From positions 852,020-916,019 of the forward strand of contig NZ_JBQKLQ010000001.1 in the NCBI RefSeq assembly GCF_052116145.1: a stretch of 64,000 bases of DNA, written 5' to 3'. The stretch's first letter is position 1. Each line of letters opens with the position of its first letter. The notes beneath the pieces are model-generated. The model ran no database searches. It had not been told where the DNA came from and saw only the letters and a list, made by a program, of their open reading frames with translations. The translations under genes were made by a program, and so were the position numbers. Origin of the DNA: Fundicoccus sp052116145 (lineage in GTDB: Bacteria > Bacillota > Bacilli > Lactobacillales > Aerococcaceae). Below are positions 1 through 8,257 of this stretch, in pieces.

Positions 1-230
1 CCATTTACGTCGTCTACCAATGTGTTAGCCTTGTTTAGAAGTCCTTCAACCTCAATCGATAAATTATCTACATCTTTTGTTACAATATCGATGGTTGAAT
101 TCAATCTTTGGACAGTATCACGAATTTCTTTCATAATCGTGGACAGCCTCGAAAGATTAATACTAATAAACCCAACTAAAACAGCAAACGCAAGCGCCGC
201 AATCAAGCCTGCAATTTCTCCGATACTCAT
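1..230 (-). CDS. DUF948 (YtxG-like) membrane protein, 3' end outside window
   Basis: The reverse strand reads an open frame beginning MSIGEIAGLIAALAFAVLVG and running off the window at base 1. About 76 residues are visible. Residues 4-24 form one N-terminal membrane segment. It is followed by a heptad-like helical region (LSRLSTIMKEIRDTVQRLN) of the kind found in DUF948/YtxG general-stress proteins. The start is supported by AAAGGAG about 12 bases upstream (near 245-251). In relatives a YtxH-type protein often follows; here that would lie outside the window. The role is unknown; the family is linked to cell-envelope or general stress. Confidence 0.75.
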   Translation of the reverse strand, partial: MSIGEIAGLIAALAFAVLVGFISINLSRLSTIMKEIRDTVQRLNSTIDIVTKDVDNLSIEVEGLLNKANTLVDDVN

Positions 231-345
231 GCTAGAAAATCACTCCTTTACTGTTTTCATGTTATAAATATACCATTTTAATTAAATTATCACAAACATT
301 ATCGCTCTATTGACAAAAGTATATTGCTGTAAATAAAATTAATAA

Positions 346-382
346 CAAAATACCTCGCGACACATTTCCGTGAAACGAGGTA
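346..382 (-). terminator. Terminator after the GntR gene
   Basis: A hairpin pairs TACCTCG (351-357) with CGAGGTA (376-382), with an inner CAC/GTG pairing. On the minus strand it is followed by a short T-rich run. It closes the carbohydrate operon downstream of the GntR stop codon. Confidence 0.6.
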
Positions 383-406
383 GCTTACTAGGTGTTCGAA
401 AATTCA

Positions 407-1120
407 TCAAGCTCTAGTTAAAACAAATTCAACTTGAAATTCGTCATACTTATGAGTAGAAATGGAATATTCAAACAGTTCTCCCGTATTTAAATAACCA
501 GTTTGTTCGACGATCGCAACTGGATCTCCCTGTTCAAGGGCAAGTTCTTCCGCTTCAAAATCATTTGACTTTCTAACCGTTATTTTGCGGTGTGCGCTTT
601 GAATACTGGCATTAAGAGTAGATTCAATATACTCATAGATTGAACCGTTGACATTCTCTAGCTTTAAACCTGGGATCACATCAATCGGCATATAAGTCTT
701 TTCAATGGCCAGTGGCTTTCCGTTCAGAAATCTGACCCGATGAATATGGTAGACAAAACTATCTTTTTCAATATTTAAGCTATTCGAAACATGTTCAGTA
801 GCGACATCCACGGTGAAGTTAAGAACCTTACTATGAACTGCTCCCTCTTCATACAAAGCAGAGGTCCCCATAAACTGACGCGACATCATTAAACGTTGAA
901 TCTCAACTTGGCTAAGGTCTTTAACAAAAGTACCATAACCTCTTCGCTTGATAATTAGTCCCTCACTCACAAGAATGTCTAATGCTTTCTTCATGGTCAT
1001 TTTACTAACTTCGAATCGTTCACACAATTCTTTTTCCAGAGGGAGTTGTTGATTTGGTACATATTCCCCAGATAATATTTGTTTTCTTAGTTCATTCGCA
1101 ATATACGTATACTTAGGCAT
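407..1120 (-). CDS. GntR-family regulator with UTRA ligand domain (HutC type)
   Basis: This 237-residue protein has an N-terminal winged helix-turn-helix (about residues 5-70, including the typical LPLEKELCERFEVSKMTMKK stretch) and a UTRA effector-binding domain (about 90-230). UTRA regulators sense sugars or sugar phosphates. It is the last gene of the minus-strand carbohydrate locus, so it is the obvious local regulator. HutC-type relatives such as TreR bind GTATATAC-centred palindromes. Exactly such a palindrome lies at 9546-9559 in the promoter region of the same locus. AAAAGGGAGGG just upstream of the ATG is the ribosome site. The ligand is not readable from sequence; a phosphorylated disaccharide is my guess. 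Confidence 0.88.
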   Translation of the reverse strand: MPKYTYIANELRKQILSGEYVPNQQLPLEKELCERFEVSKMTMKKALDILVSEGLIIKRRGYGTFVKDLSQVEIQRLMMSRQFMGTSALYEEGAVHSKVLNFTVDVATEHVSNSLNIEKDSFVYHIHRVRFLNGKPLAIEKTYMPIDVIPGLKLENVNGSIYEYIESTLNASIQSAHRKITVRKSNDFEAEELALEQGDPVAIVEQTGYLNTGELFEYSISTHKYDEFQVEFVLTRA

Positions 1121-1186
1121 AAATACCCTCCCTTTTATCTTAATAACAAAATTTCTTGCGAGCTAACACTTCTACTTTAGCATAAT

Positions 1187-2173
1187 TTAAGCCTGTTCGC
1201 TTGGTTTTTTCTCGTTAAGTGATAAGTATATATCTTTTCTCATGAAATCTGAGAAATCAGGTATATATTCATGGCCGAACTCTGGGAAAAACAACAGTTC
1301 TTTATCAGTCGTAATCTTGTTATAGACGCCGAATTGTAATTTGGGGTGACAAACTCGGTCTTCAAGTCCAATCCCCCACAATACATTTGCTTTTAAATCT
1401 GAGACGAAAAATTGTAAGTCTATATAGTCAAGCGTATTGAAAAAATATTCTTCATGCTTATGCTGTGGGTCATTGAATCGAAACCAGTAAGCTAACTCTT
1501 CATAAGCTGATTGTTCAACATCTAAACGATAAGCTTCACGAAAGTTACTTAAGAAGGGATAGAGTGTAAAGACCGTTTGAATTCTTTTTTCAAAGTAACT
1601 AGAGATTAATGCTAAAGCACCACCTTGTGAAGCACCATAAGCATATAAATTATCAGTATCCACCATTGGCATGTGTGTGACAATTCTAGTTAGTTGATAG
1701 ATGTCTAAGTAAACTTGACGGAAGAAGAGATTATCAGGTCCTTCCTTAAGCCCACGAATAATGTGACCCTTTAAAGAATTTCCGCGACTAACTGTCGTGT
1801 CTTCAGAAGGCCCACCCTGACCCCTAACATTTAAAGTAACAGTTAAGATGCCTTCGGCAGCATAGGCGATTTTATCGCCCCAATCGCCAGCATTACTATG
1901 GTAACCATGGAATTGAAATAATACAGGCATTTTCTTTTGAATATTCTTTGGCCGAACTATCTGGGCATGTATCCTAGCCCCATTGACACCTTCAAAGTAA
2001 AGATCAAAGCCTTCGGCAATGCTGGAATATATCTCGTGCTGAACTAGTTGATAGTTTACTCCTAAATCTTCTACCTCTTTTTTCCCCTTTTTCCAGAATT
2101 CATCAAAGTCTGCTGGTTTTAAATCACTGGACTGATAGTCTCCCCAATTTTCTAATGCGACTGTTTTTAACAT
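1187..2173 (-). CDS. Carbohydrate esterase family 7 acetyl(xylan) esterase
   Basis: The 328 residues match the usual size of CE7 acetylxylan esterase/cephalosporin-C deacetylase. The alpha/beta hydrolase triad is visible: Ser182 in YGASQGG, Asp272 in GLEDRVCHP and His301 in FGHEY. The family RGQGG motif is at 117-121. There is no signal peptide, so it should remove acetyl groups from oligosaccharides inside the cell. It sits directly after the GH1 gene (18-base gap) in one operon. Plant mannans and xylans are acetylated, so this step would expose the sugar chain to the neighbouring glycosidases. Mannan as substrate is inferred from the context. Confidence 0.88.
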   Translation of the reverse strand: MLKTVALENWGDYQSSDLKPADFDEFWKKGKKEVEDLGVNYQLVQHEIYSSIAEGFDLYFEGVNGARIHAQIVRPKNIQKKMPVLFQFHGYHSNAGDWGDKIAYAAEGILTVTLNVRGQGGPSEDTTVSRGNSLKGHIIRGLKEGPDNLFFRQVYLDIYQLTRIVTHMPMVDTDNLYAYGASQGGALALISSYFEKRIQTVFTLYPFLSNFREAYRLDVEQSAYEELAYWFRFNDPQHKHEEYFFNTLDYIDLQFFVSDLKANVLWGIGLEDRVCHPKLQFGVYNKITTDKELLFFPEFGHEYIPDFSDFMRKDIYLSLNEKKPSEQA

Positions 2174-2191
2174 GCTATCCCTCTTCTTTTA

Positions 2192-3595
2192 CTAGTTATC
2201 TAATGTCAGACAATTATTATCGGCAACAGTCTTGAACCAATGACCTGACTTCTTAATTGTTTTTACTTGAGTATGAATGTTAGTCGAAATAAAGCCGTAG
2301 CGGTTTTTATAAGCATTTGACCATGACCAACAATCGATTGGTGTCCATAAATGGTAACCTACACAGTTAGAGCCTTCTTCTATTCCTCTATGTAACTCTA
2401 GCAAATGTTCCTTAATAAAGTTAATACGGTAATCATCTTGAACAACACCTTGTTCATCTTGAAACAGCTCTTCATTCGAGACACCCATGCCGTTTTCAGC
2501 AACGAACCACGTAATATTGCCATAATTATCTTTGATATTCTTAGCAATATCATACAAGGCTTTAGGATAAATTTCCCAACCACGATCAATATTCATACGA
2601 CGTCCCGGCATATCAAAATCCTCATAATACTTATTAGGCATCCAATTAAATCTTAAGCTATCTGGTGACACATCTGGTTGCTTTACTCGGTGAGGATGAT
2701 AGAAATTAACACCTAATATATCAACGGTATTGTGTTTTATAATAGCCAGTTCCTCATCTGTAGCGTCAAAAAGCACATCGTCATTACTTAATAGTTCTAA
2801 TAGTTCAGCTGGATAAGCTCCTAAAACAGAAGGATCTAAGAACAGTTGATTAATCCATAAGTTCGCAATTCTTGATGCCTCTTGGTCTGCTTCATCTTCG
2901 CTCGCTGCATAAGATGGCGTTAGATTCAGGATGATACCAATCTGTCCTTCAGGATTTTTATTAACTTCTTTAAATTTAGCAACTGCTTTTGAAGAAGCTA
3001 ATTGTAGGTTATAAGCAACTTGAACTGCTTTTTTACCATCCACTACTTTAGGATAGTGGAATTGATATAAATATTGACCGTCAACGACAACCATCGGTTC
3101 ATTATGAGTAAACCATTCACTCACACGATCACCAAATAGTTTGAAACATTGTTCTGCAAATTTTACAAATAATTCTACAACATGTTTTGATTCCCAACCG
3201 CCATACTTATCATATAATTCAACTGGCAAATCAAAATGATGTAAGTTGATAAAAGGTTTAATACCATTTGCGATCAGCTCATCAATCACATTATTATAGA
3301 AATCTACACCATCTTGATTCAAAGAAGCTGTTTCAAAATCGTCTATTAAGCGAGTCCACTGAATTGATGTTCGGACACTATTTAAACCGGTTTGTTTCAT
3401 CAATTGAATATCTTCTTTATAACTATTATAAAAATTTGAGGCTGTATCTGGACCTACTTGATTGTGGAAACTTTCTGGTTCAATTTCATACCAATAATCG
3501 AAGACATTCGCATGTTGTTTATTAAAGCGACCTTCACTTTGTGGGCCAGATGTGGCTGCGCCCCAATAAAAATTCTTCGGAAATTCTAAATTCAT
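2192..3595 (-). CDS. Glycoside hydrolase family 1 beta-glycosidase (possibly phospho-specific)
   Basis: This complete 467-residue GH1 enzyme has acid/base Glu166 in THNEP and nucleophile Glu367 in AENGM. It lacks a signal peptide and is probably cytoplasmic. Near the C-terminus SWSNAYKNRY (424-433) aligns with the phosphate-binding loop of 6-phospho-beta-glycosidases such as LacG (SWSNGYEKRY). Ser424 and Tyr433 are kept, but Lys is one position earlier (Lys430, with Asn431 at the usual site). No PTS genes are nearby, whereas a BglK-like kinase is in the locus, so a phosphodisaccharide substrate is possible. The alternative is an ordinary beta-glucosidase/beta-mannosidase. The start is supported by AGAGGGG upstream. 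Confidence 0.88.
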   Translation of the reverse strand: MNLEFPKNFYWGAATSGPQSEGRFNKQHANVFDYWYEIEPESFHNQVGPDTASNFYNSYKEDIQLMKQTGLNSVRTSIQWTRLIDDFETASLNQDGVDFYNNVIDELIANGIKPFINLHHFDLPVELYDKYGGWESKHVVELFVKFAEQCFKLFGDRVSEWFTHNEPMVVVDGQYLYQFHYPKVVDGKKAVQVAYNLQLASSKAVAKFKEVNKNPEGQIGIILNLTPSYAASEDEADQEASRIANLWINQLFLDPSVLGAYPAELLELLSNDDVLFDATDEELAIIKHNTVDILGVNFYHPHRVKQPDVSPDSLRFNWMPNKYYEDFDMPGRRMNIDRGWEIYPKALYDIAKNIKDNYGNITWFVAENGMGVSNEELFQDEQGVVQDDYRINFIKEHLLELHRGIEEGSNCVGYHLWTPIDCWSWSNAYKNRYGFISTNIHTQVKTIKKSGHWFKTVADNNCLTLDN

Positions 3596-3612
3596 AATAT
3601 ACCCCTCTATGT

Positions 3613-4176
3613 TTAATTTTTTAATTGTAACTGAGCGTCTTGTATCAACTCTTGGTAACGAGACATCATCAATTGACTCAACTTAACGTACAAGCCCGGC
3701 AATAAGCATACTAATATAATTAGATTGCTATAGCCTATGATAATCGCCACGATAATGAAAAGAGAAAAACTCAATGAAGTGGTCCAATAACGGACAGAGC
3801 TATAAAAAGCTGTTAGCAAAGCTTCCTCTTCGGTCGAAACATCACTGATCACTTGAACATAACTCAGCCAACTAGTAAATACTGTACACACAATAAAAAC
3901 TAATAATATGATATAGCTAAAAAAGTTTATCAAAGGATGGTTGAGTTTCATGTATAGCGTGCTCGCTAGAAAAAGATTGATAAAAAGTAACAACCAAACA
4001 ACTGATAAAGCTTGCTGATAACGTGTCTTTTTGACCACCTTCTCTGGATAATCTTCTTCATAAAAGCCAATTAACGTTTGGACAATTCCTTTCGTGAAAA
4101 TTCTGATCCAAAAATGCCCCGAATGACTAATCATCTGATAAATATAATTTATCCACTTTACCATATTTGCTTTCAT
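3613..4176 (-). CDS. DUF624 (YesL-like) membrane protein
   Basis: This 187-residue protein has about four to five hydrophobic segments (for example near 55-75, 83-105, 125-150 and 152-175). It matches DUF624/YesL proteins, which are often encoded beside carbohydrate ABC transporters of the MalFG type in Firmicutes. It starts six bases after the second permease gene, so it is in the same operon. Its function is unknown. The repeated genomic association suggests an accessory role in oligosaccharide uptake or membrane assembly of the permease. Confidence 0.8.
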   Translation of the reverse strand: MKANMVKWINYIYQMISHSGHFWIRIFTKGIVQTLIGFYEEDYPEKVVKKTRYQQALSVVWLLLFINLFLASTLYMKLNHPLINFFSYIILLVFIVCTVFTSWLSYVQVISDVSTEEEALLTAFYSSVRYWTTSLSFSLFIIVAIIIGYSNLIILVCLLPGLYVKLSQLMMSRYQELIQDAQLQLKN

Positions 4177-4181
4177 TGAGA

Positions 4182-5036
4182 CTATCCTTTCACTGAACCT
4201 GAGACACCATTATAAATATGCTTTTGTAAAAATAAGAATAAAACTAAAATTGGTACAATTACAATCACTACTCCAGCTAATATAACCGGCCAATTTGTGC
4301 CATAAGGTCCTTTAAAAGCAAATAATGCAGTCGAAATCACCTTAAGTTCGCGACTTGGCATGTACAGGAAAGGATTATAAAAGTCATTATAGATAGCCAC
4401 ACCACTGATGACTAAAATCGTTACCATCGGTGCTTTTAAATTCGGCAAAATGACGCGTCTGAACACTGTAAAGTAGGATGCACCATCAATAATAGCTGAC
4501 TCATCTAACGAAATAGATATTTCATCTAAATATTGTAAAAAAATGTAAATTGAGATAACATCCGTTCCTAAACTCAAAATAATCACTGACCACATCGTAT
4601 TGAAGAGACCAAGTGAGTTGATGATTTGAAAAGTGGCCACTTGACTTGTAATTCCTGGGATTAACATCGCAGCCATATATAAAGCCATGATCACTTTTTT
4701 CAATTTAAAATCAAAACGATGAATCGCATACGCAAACATGGCCCCTAAAAGCAATTTTCCAATCATACTTATAATGAAAATAATCAACGTGTTTTTGAAA
4801 CCTACTAACATGTCACCTTCGACAAAGGCCCGTGTATAATTTTCGATGGTCCAAGTTTCTGGCAAAGCTAGGACACCACTGTTTAAAAATTCATCATTTG
4901 TTTTGAACGAACCAATGAAAACTACCAACACAGGCAGAATAGCTACAATAGCTCCAATTATTAAAACACCATATTTAAAAATCGTTCCCAAATACAATTT
5001 TTCTATTATCGATTCTTTACTGACAGCTTGTTCCAT
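4182..5036 (-). CDS. Carbohydrate ABC transporter permease (MalG type)
   Basis: This integral membrane protein has six predicted segments and the cytoplasmic EAA-loop motif ESAIIDGASYFTVFRRVILP, the docking site for the ATPase. It is the second permease of the importer. I chose the ATG at 5036 (MEQAVSKES, 284 residues). The sequence AAAGGGTGA in front of it is a good ribosome site, and this avoids the overlap given by a GTG at 5054. The gap to the upstream permease is four bases, so translation is likely coupled. No ATP-binding subunit is encoded in the locus. Confidence 0.9.
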   Translation of the reverse strand: MEQAVSKESIIEKLYLGTIFKYGVLIIGAIVAILPVLVVFIGSFKTNDEFLNSGVLALPETWTIENYTRAFVEGDMLVGFKNTLIIFIISMIGKLLLGAMFAYAIHRFDFKLKKVIMALYMAAMLIPGITSQVATFQIINSLGLFNTMWSVIILSLGTDVISIYIFLQYLDEISISLDESAIIDGASYFTVFRRVILPNLKAPMVTILVISGVAIYNDFYNPFLYMPSRELKVISTALFAFKGPYGTNWPVILAGVVIVIVPILVLFLFLQKHIYNGVSGSVKG

Positions 5037-5040
5037 TTTC

Positions 5041-5913
5041 TCACCCTTTCTCACGTAGGAACCATCTTTGGACGATTGTCACAAATAAGACAATAAACAA
5101 TAGGATAACCGCCATTGCAGAAGCTAAACCTACACGATTGTATTCGAAGGCTGTTTCAATTGTTTGAATAACAAAGGTCGAAGTCCCGTTTGATCCTCCG
5201 GTCATAATATATGGGATATCAAAGACGCTAAGTGAGCCTGAGATACCTAGAATGATATTTAAAAAGACAATATTTTTGATACTTGGCAAAATAATAAATC
5301 TAAATTTATGCCAATTGTTGGCGCCGTCAATTTCAGCTGCTTCATAAATTTCTGGATTAATGGATTGAATTGACCCCAAGAATATCAGAAAGTTGAAGCC
5401 TGTATAACGCCAAACCGACGTAAATGCAAGGGATATATTGTTAATTGCCCGATTCCCTAGCCATAACTGAATTTGGTCTTCCAGGCCAATCATAGTTAAG
5501 ATTGTATCGAGAGTCCCCCCACCTTTATAGAAATAAAGGAAGATAAATCCAATAGCAACCCCATTTAACAGATATGGGAAGAATAAGATACCTTTCCAAA
5601 AATTTGCAAACTTCACTTTAAATGATAAAAGTGTCGCAAACAACAAAGCAATGCCTAGTTGGAAAAAAGTGGCAAAGAAATAATAAAGGCTAGTTTTAAA
5701 AACAGAGAAATAACGTGGATTCGTTAGAACCGTCTTATAATTATCTAGACCCACAAATTTTTGATTAGGACTGTAACCATTCCAGTCAGTTAAACTATAT
5801 TGAAACATTTTAACAAGTGGAAAATATGAAAACAGCACCAATAAAACTAGGGGTATGATTGTAAAAGTAAAGATCAGTATTTTTTTTTCGGCATTAGCAT
5901 TAAATTTTTTCAT
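5041..5913 (-). CDS. Carbohydrate ABC transporter permease (MalF/UgpA type)
   Basis: This 290-residue protein has six predicted membrane segments and the EAA-loop motif EAAEIDGANNWHKFRFIILP. It pairs with the downstream MalG-type permease to form the membrane channel of a CUT1-family oligosaccharide importer. A clear AAAAGGAGTAG lies before the ATG. A 9-bp stem-loop separates this gene from the upstream binding-protein gene and could keep the binding-protein mRNA more abundant. Substrate specificity cannot be read from the permease itself; context suggests manno- or gluco-oligosaccharides. Confidence 0.92.
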   Translation of the reverse strand: MKKFNANAEKKILIFTFTIIPLVLLVLFSYFPLVKMFQYSLTDWNGYSPNQKFVGLDNYKTVLTNPRYFSVFKTSLYYFFATFFQLGIALLFATLLSFKVKFANFWKGILFFPYLLNGVAIGFIFLYFYKGGGTLDTILTMIGLEDQIQLWLGNRAINNISLAFTSVWRYTGFNFLIFLGSIQSINPEIYEAAEIDGANNWHKFRFIILPSIKNIVFLNIILGISGSLSVFDIPYIMTGGSNGTSTFVIQTIETAFEYNRVGLASAMAVILLFIVLFVTIVQRWFLREKG

Positions 5914-5934
5914 GAGCTACTCCTTTTATTAATA

Positions 5935-5958
5935 GTAGCGCTCGTTTAGGAGCGCTAC
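5935..5958 (-). promoter_or_regulatory. Intercistronic stem-loop between binding-protein and permease genes
   Basis: GTAGCGCTC (5935-5943) pairs perfectly with GAGCGCTAC (5950-5958) around a six-base loop. No T-run follows on the minus strand, so it is not a standard terminator. Similar structures after binding-protein genes protect the upstream mRNA from 3' exonucleases or cause partial termination. Confidence 0.6.
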
Positions 5959-5986
5959 ACAATTCTACCTTTTTACCAGACCTATA

Positions 5987-7282
5987 TTATTGGTTAGCTT
6001 CGATAGCTTCAGCCCAGCGCTCATTGAATTCAGCCATCATGTCCTCAAATGTTTCGCTTGTATTGCCAATCGCAGCATCGATGATGCGTTGTTTTTCATT
6101 ATCAGTTGAACCTACACCTAATTGTGAGTAATCATTAATTTGACTAAATAACGCTTCTTTTCCAGGTTCAGCAGGATTTTCTTCTAATAAAATAACTCCT
6201 GATTCTTCAGCACTTGCTAGAGAGGCTGGCATTTCAGCACCGATCACTGGTGAAATTCCGCCATTTTCTTCTGCATAGTTAGAGTCTTGAATTAACCAAT
6301 CTAAGAAAGCACGTGCAGCTTCTTTATTTTCACTATGAACATTGATAGCTAAGTTATAGTCGCCACCCACTGCTAAATATTGGTTGCCATCCTCAGCTGT
6401 CATTGGGAATGGGAAGAAAGCGATGTGTTCAGCATTTTCTGGATTTGCATCTTGTACTTGAGGAACTGCCCAGCTACCTAAAACCATAATACCTATTTTG
6501 CCATTAGCTAAGTCTACTTTAGATTGTTCCCAGTCTGTCGTTGTTGGATCTGCTTCAATTAATCCTTGGTTCGCAACGTCATATAATAAACGGTAAATTT
6601 CGTTCATTGTTTTACCATCTTCGAAAGGTGCTGTATCTGTAGTCATTTCATTTGTGAAATCTGGGTTACCTGAAACACCTGAGCGAGCAAAATCCCAGTT
6701 TGATAGCGTCCATCCAGCTGCATAGTTAGTATATAACGGTGTCACTTCTGGATTGTTTTCTTTGATTGTTTTTAAGGCTTCAATAAATTCTTCTGTTGTC
6801 TTAGGAAATTCAGTAATCCCTGCGTCTTCAAATACTTTACGATTGACAACCATTCCTGTTGCATTTAATTGTGTCGGGATACCGTATTGAACACCATCAA
6901 ATGAACGGTCATTTAATCCTAAATATGTGTCGGATAAAGCTTCTTTTTCGCCCAATGATTCAAAGAAATAGTGGAAATCTTCTGGGTTAATGTCCGCTGG
7001 AAGCATTAGCACGTCACCGTATTGTTCAGTGTTCATACGTGTTTTAATTTGACCTGCATAATCCGTAATTGTTTCGATTTTTACTTCAACATCTGGATAC
7101 AACTCATTAAATTCAGCAATATACTCATCCCATTTACCATTTCCCTCCCAGTCAGTTTTGTGGTTGATAAATGTAATTGTACCTTCCTGTGCTTGTACAG
7201 TAGTTGTCTGAGTTAATACGCCAACGGCTGCTAAGGTTAGTGCTGAACCTAGAACTAAAGTAGCTTTTTTGAATAATTTCAT
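5987..7282 (-). CDS. Carbohydrate ABC transporter substrate-binding protein, non-lipoprotein signal peptide
   Basis: This 431-residue protein is a family-1 (CUT1) solute-binding protein. It captures the oligosaccharide outside the membrane and delivers it to the two permeases encoded downstream. The N-terminus is a typical signal peptide (MKLFKKATLV..., ending in TTTVQA before QEG), but there is no cysteine and hence no lipobox. Binding proteins of Gram-positive bacteria are normally lipid-anchored. As read, it would be cleaved after Ala and released, or held by another contact. GAGAGGAAAAAAA lies upstream of the ATG. The gene follows the GH113 gene by 17 bases. Confidence 0.9.
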   Translation of the reverse strand: MKLFKKATLVLGSALTLAAVGVLTQTTTVQAQEGTITFINHKTDWEGNGKWDEYIAEFNELYPDVEVKIETITDYAGQIKTRMNTEQYGDVLMLPADINPEDFHYFFESLGEKEALSDTYLGLNDRSFDGVQYGIPTQLNATGMVVNRKVFEDAGITEFPKTTEEFIEALKTIKENNPEVTPLYTNYAAGWTLSNWDFARSGVSGNPDFTNEMTTDTAPFEDGKTMNEIYRLLYDVANQGLIEADPTTTDWEQSKVDLANGKIGIMVLGSWAVPQVQDANPENAEHIAFFPFPMTAEDGNQYLAVGGDYNLAINVHSENKEAARAFLDWLIQDSNYAEENGGISPVIGAEMPASLASAEESGVILLEENPAEPGKEALFSQINDYSQLGVGSTDNEKQRIIDAAIGNTSETFEDMMAEFNERWAEAIEANQ

Positions 7283-7299
7283 TATAATTTTTTTCCTCT

Positions 7300-8235
7300 C
7301 TATTTTGAACTTTTAGCATAATATGCTTGAATGATTGTTTCTGCTTTTTTTCCATAAACGGCATAATCATCATTTTCATTTGCTGATACAATCGGGTATA
7401 GCACGGTTTTCCAATCCCACAGCCCAAATCCTTGAACCCAGGATCTTTTATCTGTCGCTTCAAACATCGCCTGATACCAGTCCGCTTGAGCGGTTGGATC
7501 ACTCGCTCCTTCTTTAGTCCAATCATTAGGCAAATATTGACTACCTGAACGACTTGGACATCCCGCTTCACAAAAGAAAAATGGTTTTTCATATTTTTTT
7601 ACGACTGTTTCTATTCTATCGAGTTGCTGGTCCCATTGATCGATCGGATAATAACCAGAACTTGAAATAACATCTAATGCATCCCACCATTGAAGGTGAT
7701 CTTCTTGATATTTATCGCAATTATAAGTCACTAAACCATTGTACTCTCGCCTAACTAACTCAATTAATTCACGCCATTCTTGGCTTCGTCGGGTAGCATT
7801 CACCAACTCACAGCCAATCACAAGCATCTCACACTGAGTCTCTTCAGCAAGTTTCGCATAATGCACAATGTAATCATTATAATTTTTAAACCAATCTGAC
7901 CATTTGGGCTCACATGGAATATCCATATCGAAAAAATTGATATGAGCGCGCCAAGTCCCATCACTTACATTCACCATTGGCTTCAAAATCACTCTCAGGC
8001 CTTGTGCTTTAACAAAAGCAATCATATCCTTGACTTCTTCATCGCTCAGTACAGTGTCAGCCTGCCAGTTAATCATAGTAGATTGGGCAGTCTCTTGTTC
8101 GACAACAAGTGCTAAAATGATTGTATCAGCGTCAAGTCGCTCTTTTAATAACAAGAGTGATTCTTTCGCTTCTGGTTTTTCAAAATCACCTCGACGACTC
8201 ATAAAACCAAAAGTCATCCCTTTAATAAAATCCAA
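7300..8235 (-). CDS. GH113-like beta-mannanase, intracellular
   Basis: The 311 residues resemble GH113 (clan GH-A) endo-beta-1,4-mannanases. The presumed acid/base is Glu143 in VIGCEL and the nucleophile is Glu223 in FFCEAGCPS, spaced as expected for a TIM-barrel enzyme. The N-terminus (MDFIKGMTFGFMSRRGDF) begins with the first barrel strand and has no signal peptide. The enzyme therefore acts on imported oligosaccharides rather than on polymer. It lies between the epimerase and binding-protein genes in one operon. GH113 enzymes in other bacteria are also active on mannooligosaccharides. Assignment rests on motif recall; the exact product pattern is unknown. Confidence 0.78.
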   Translation of the reverse strand: MDFIKGMTFGFMSRRGDFEKPEAKESLLLLKERLDADTIILALVVEQETAQSTMINWQADTVLSDEEVKDMIAFVKAQGLRVILKPMVNVSDGTWRAHINFFDMDIPCEPKWSDWFKNYNDYIVHYAKLAEETQCEMLVIGCELVNATRRSQEWRELIELVRREYNGLVTYNCDKYQEDHLQWWDALDVISSSGYYPIDQWDQQLDRIETVVKKYEKPFFFCEAGCPSRSGSQYLPNDWTKEGASDPTAQADWYQAMFEATDKRSWVQGFGLWDWKTVLYPIVSANENDDYAVYGKKAETIIQAYYAKSSK

Positions 8236-8257
8236 CTGCTTCCTCCTTTCCTTTTTT

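Noticed and set aside
22..267. Plus-strand frame of 81 codons at the left edge
   Set aside because: It is antisense to the DUF948 gene, which has a ribosome site and a family match on the other strand.
1103..1112. TATACGTATA palindrome at the start of the GntR gene as an autoregulatory operator
   Set aside because: It lies in codons 3-6, lacks the GTATATAC core and has no second copy; chance in AT-rich sequence is likely.
7152..7592. Minus-strand frame of 146 codons across the GH113 and binding-protein genes
   Set aside because: It runs in another frame through two well-supported genes on the same strand and has no family features.
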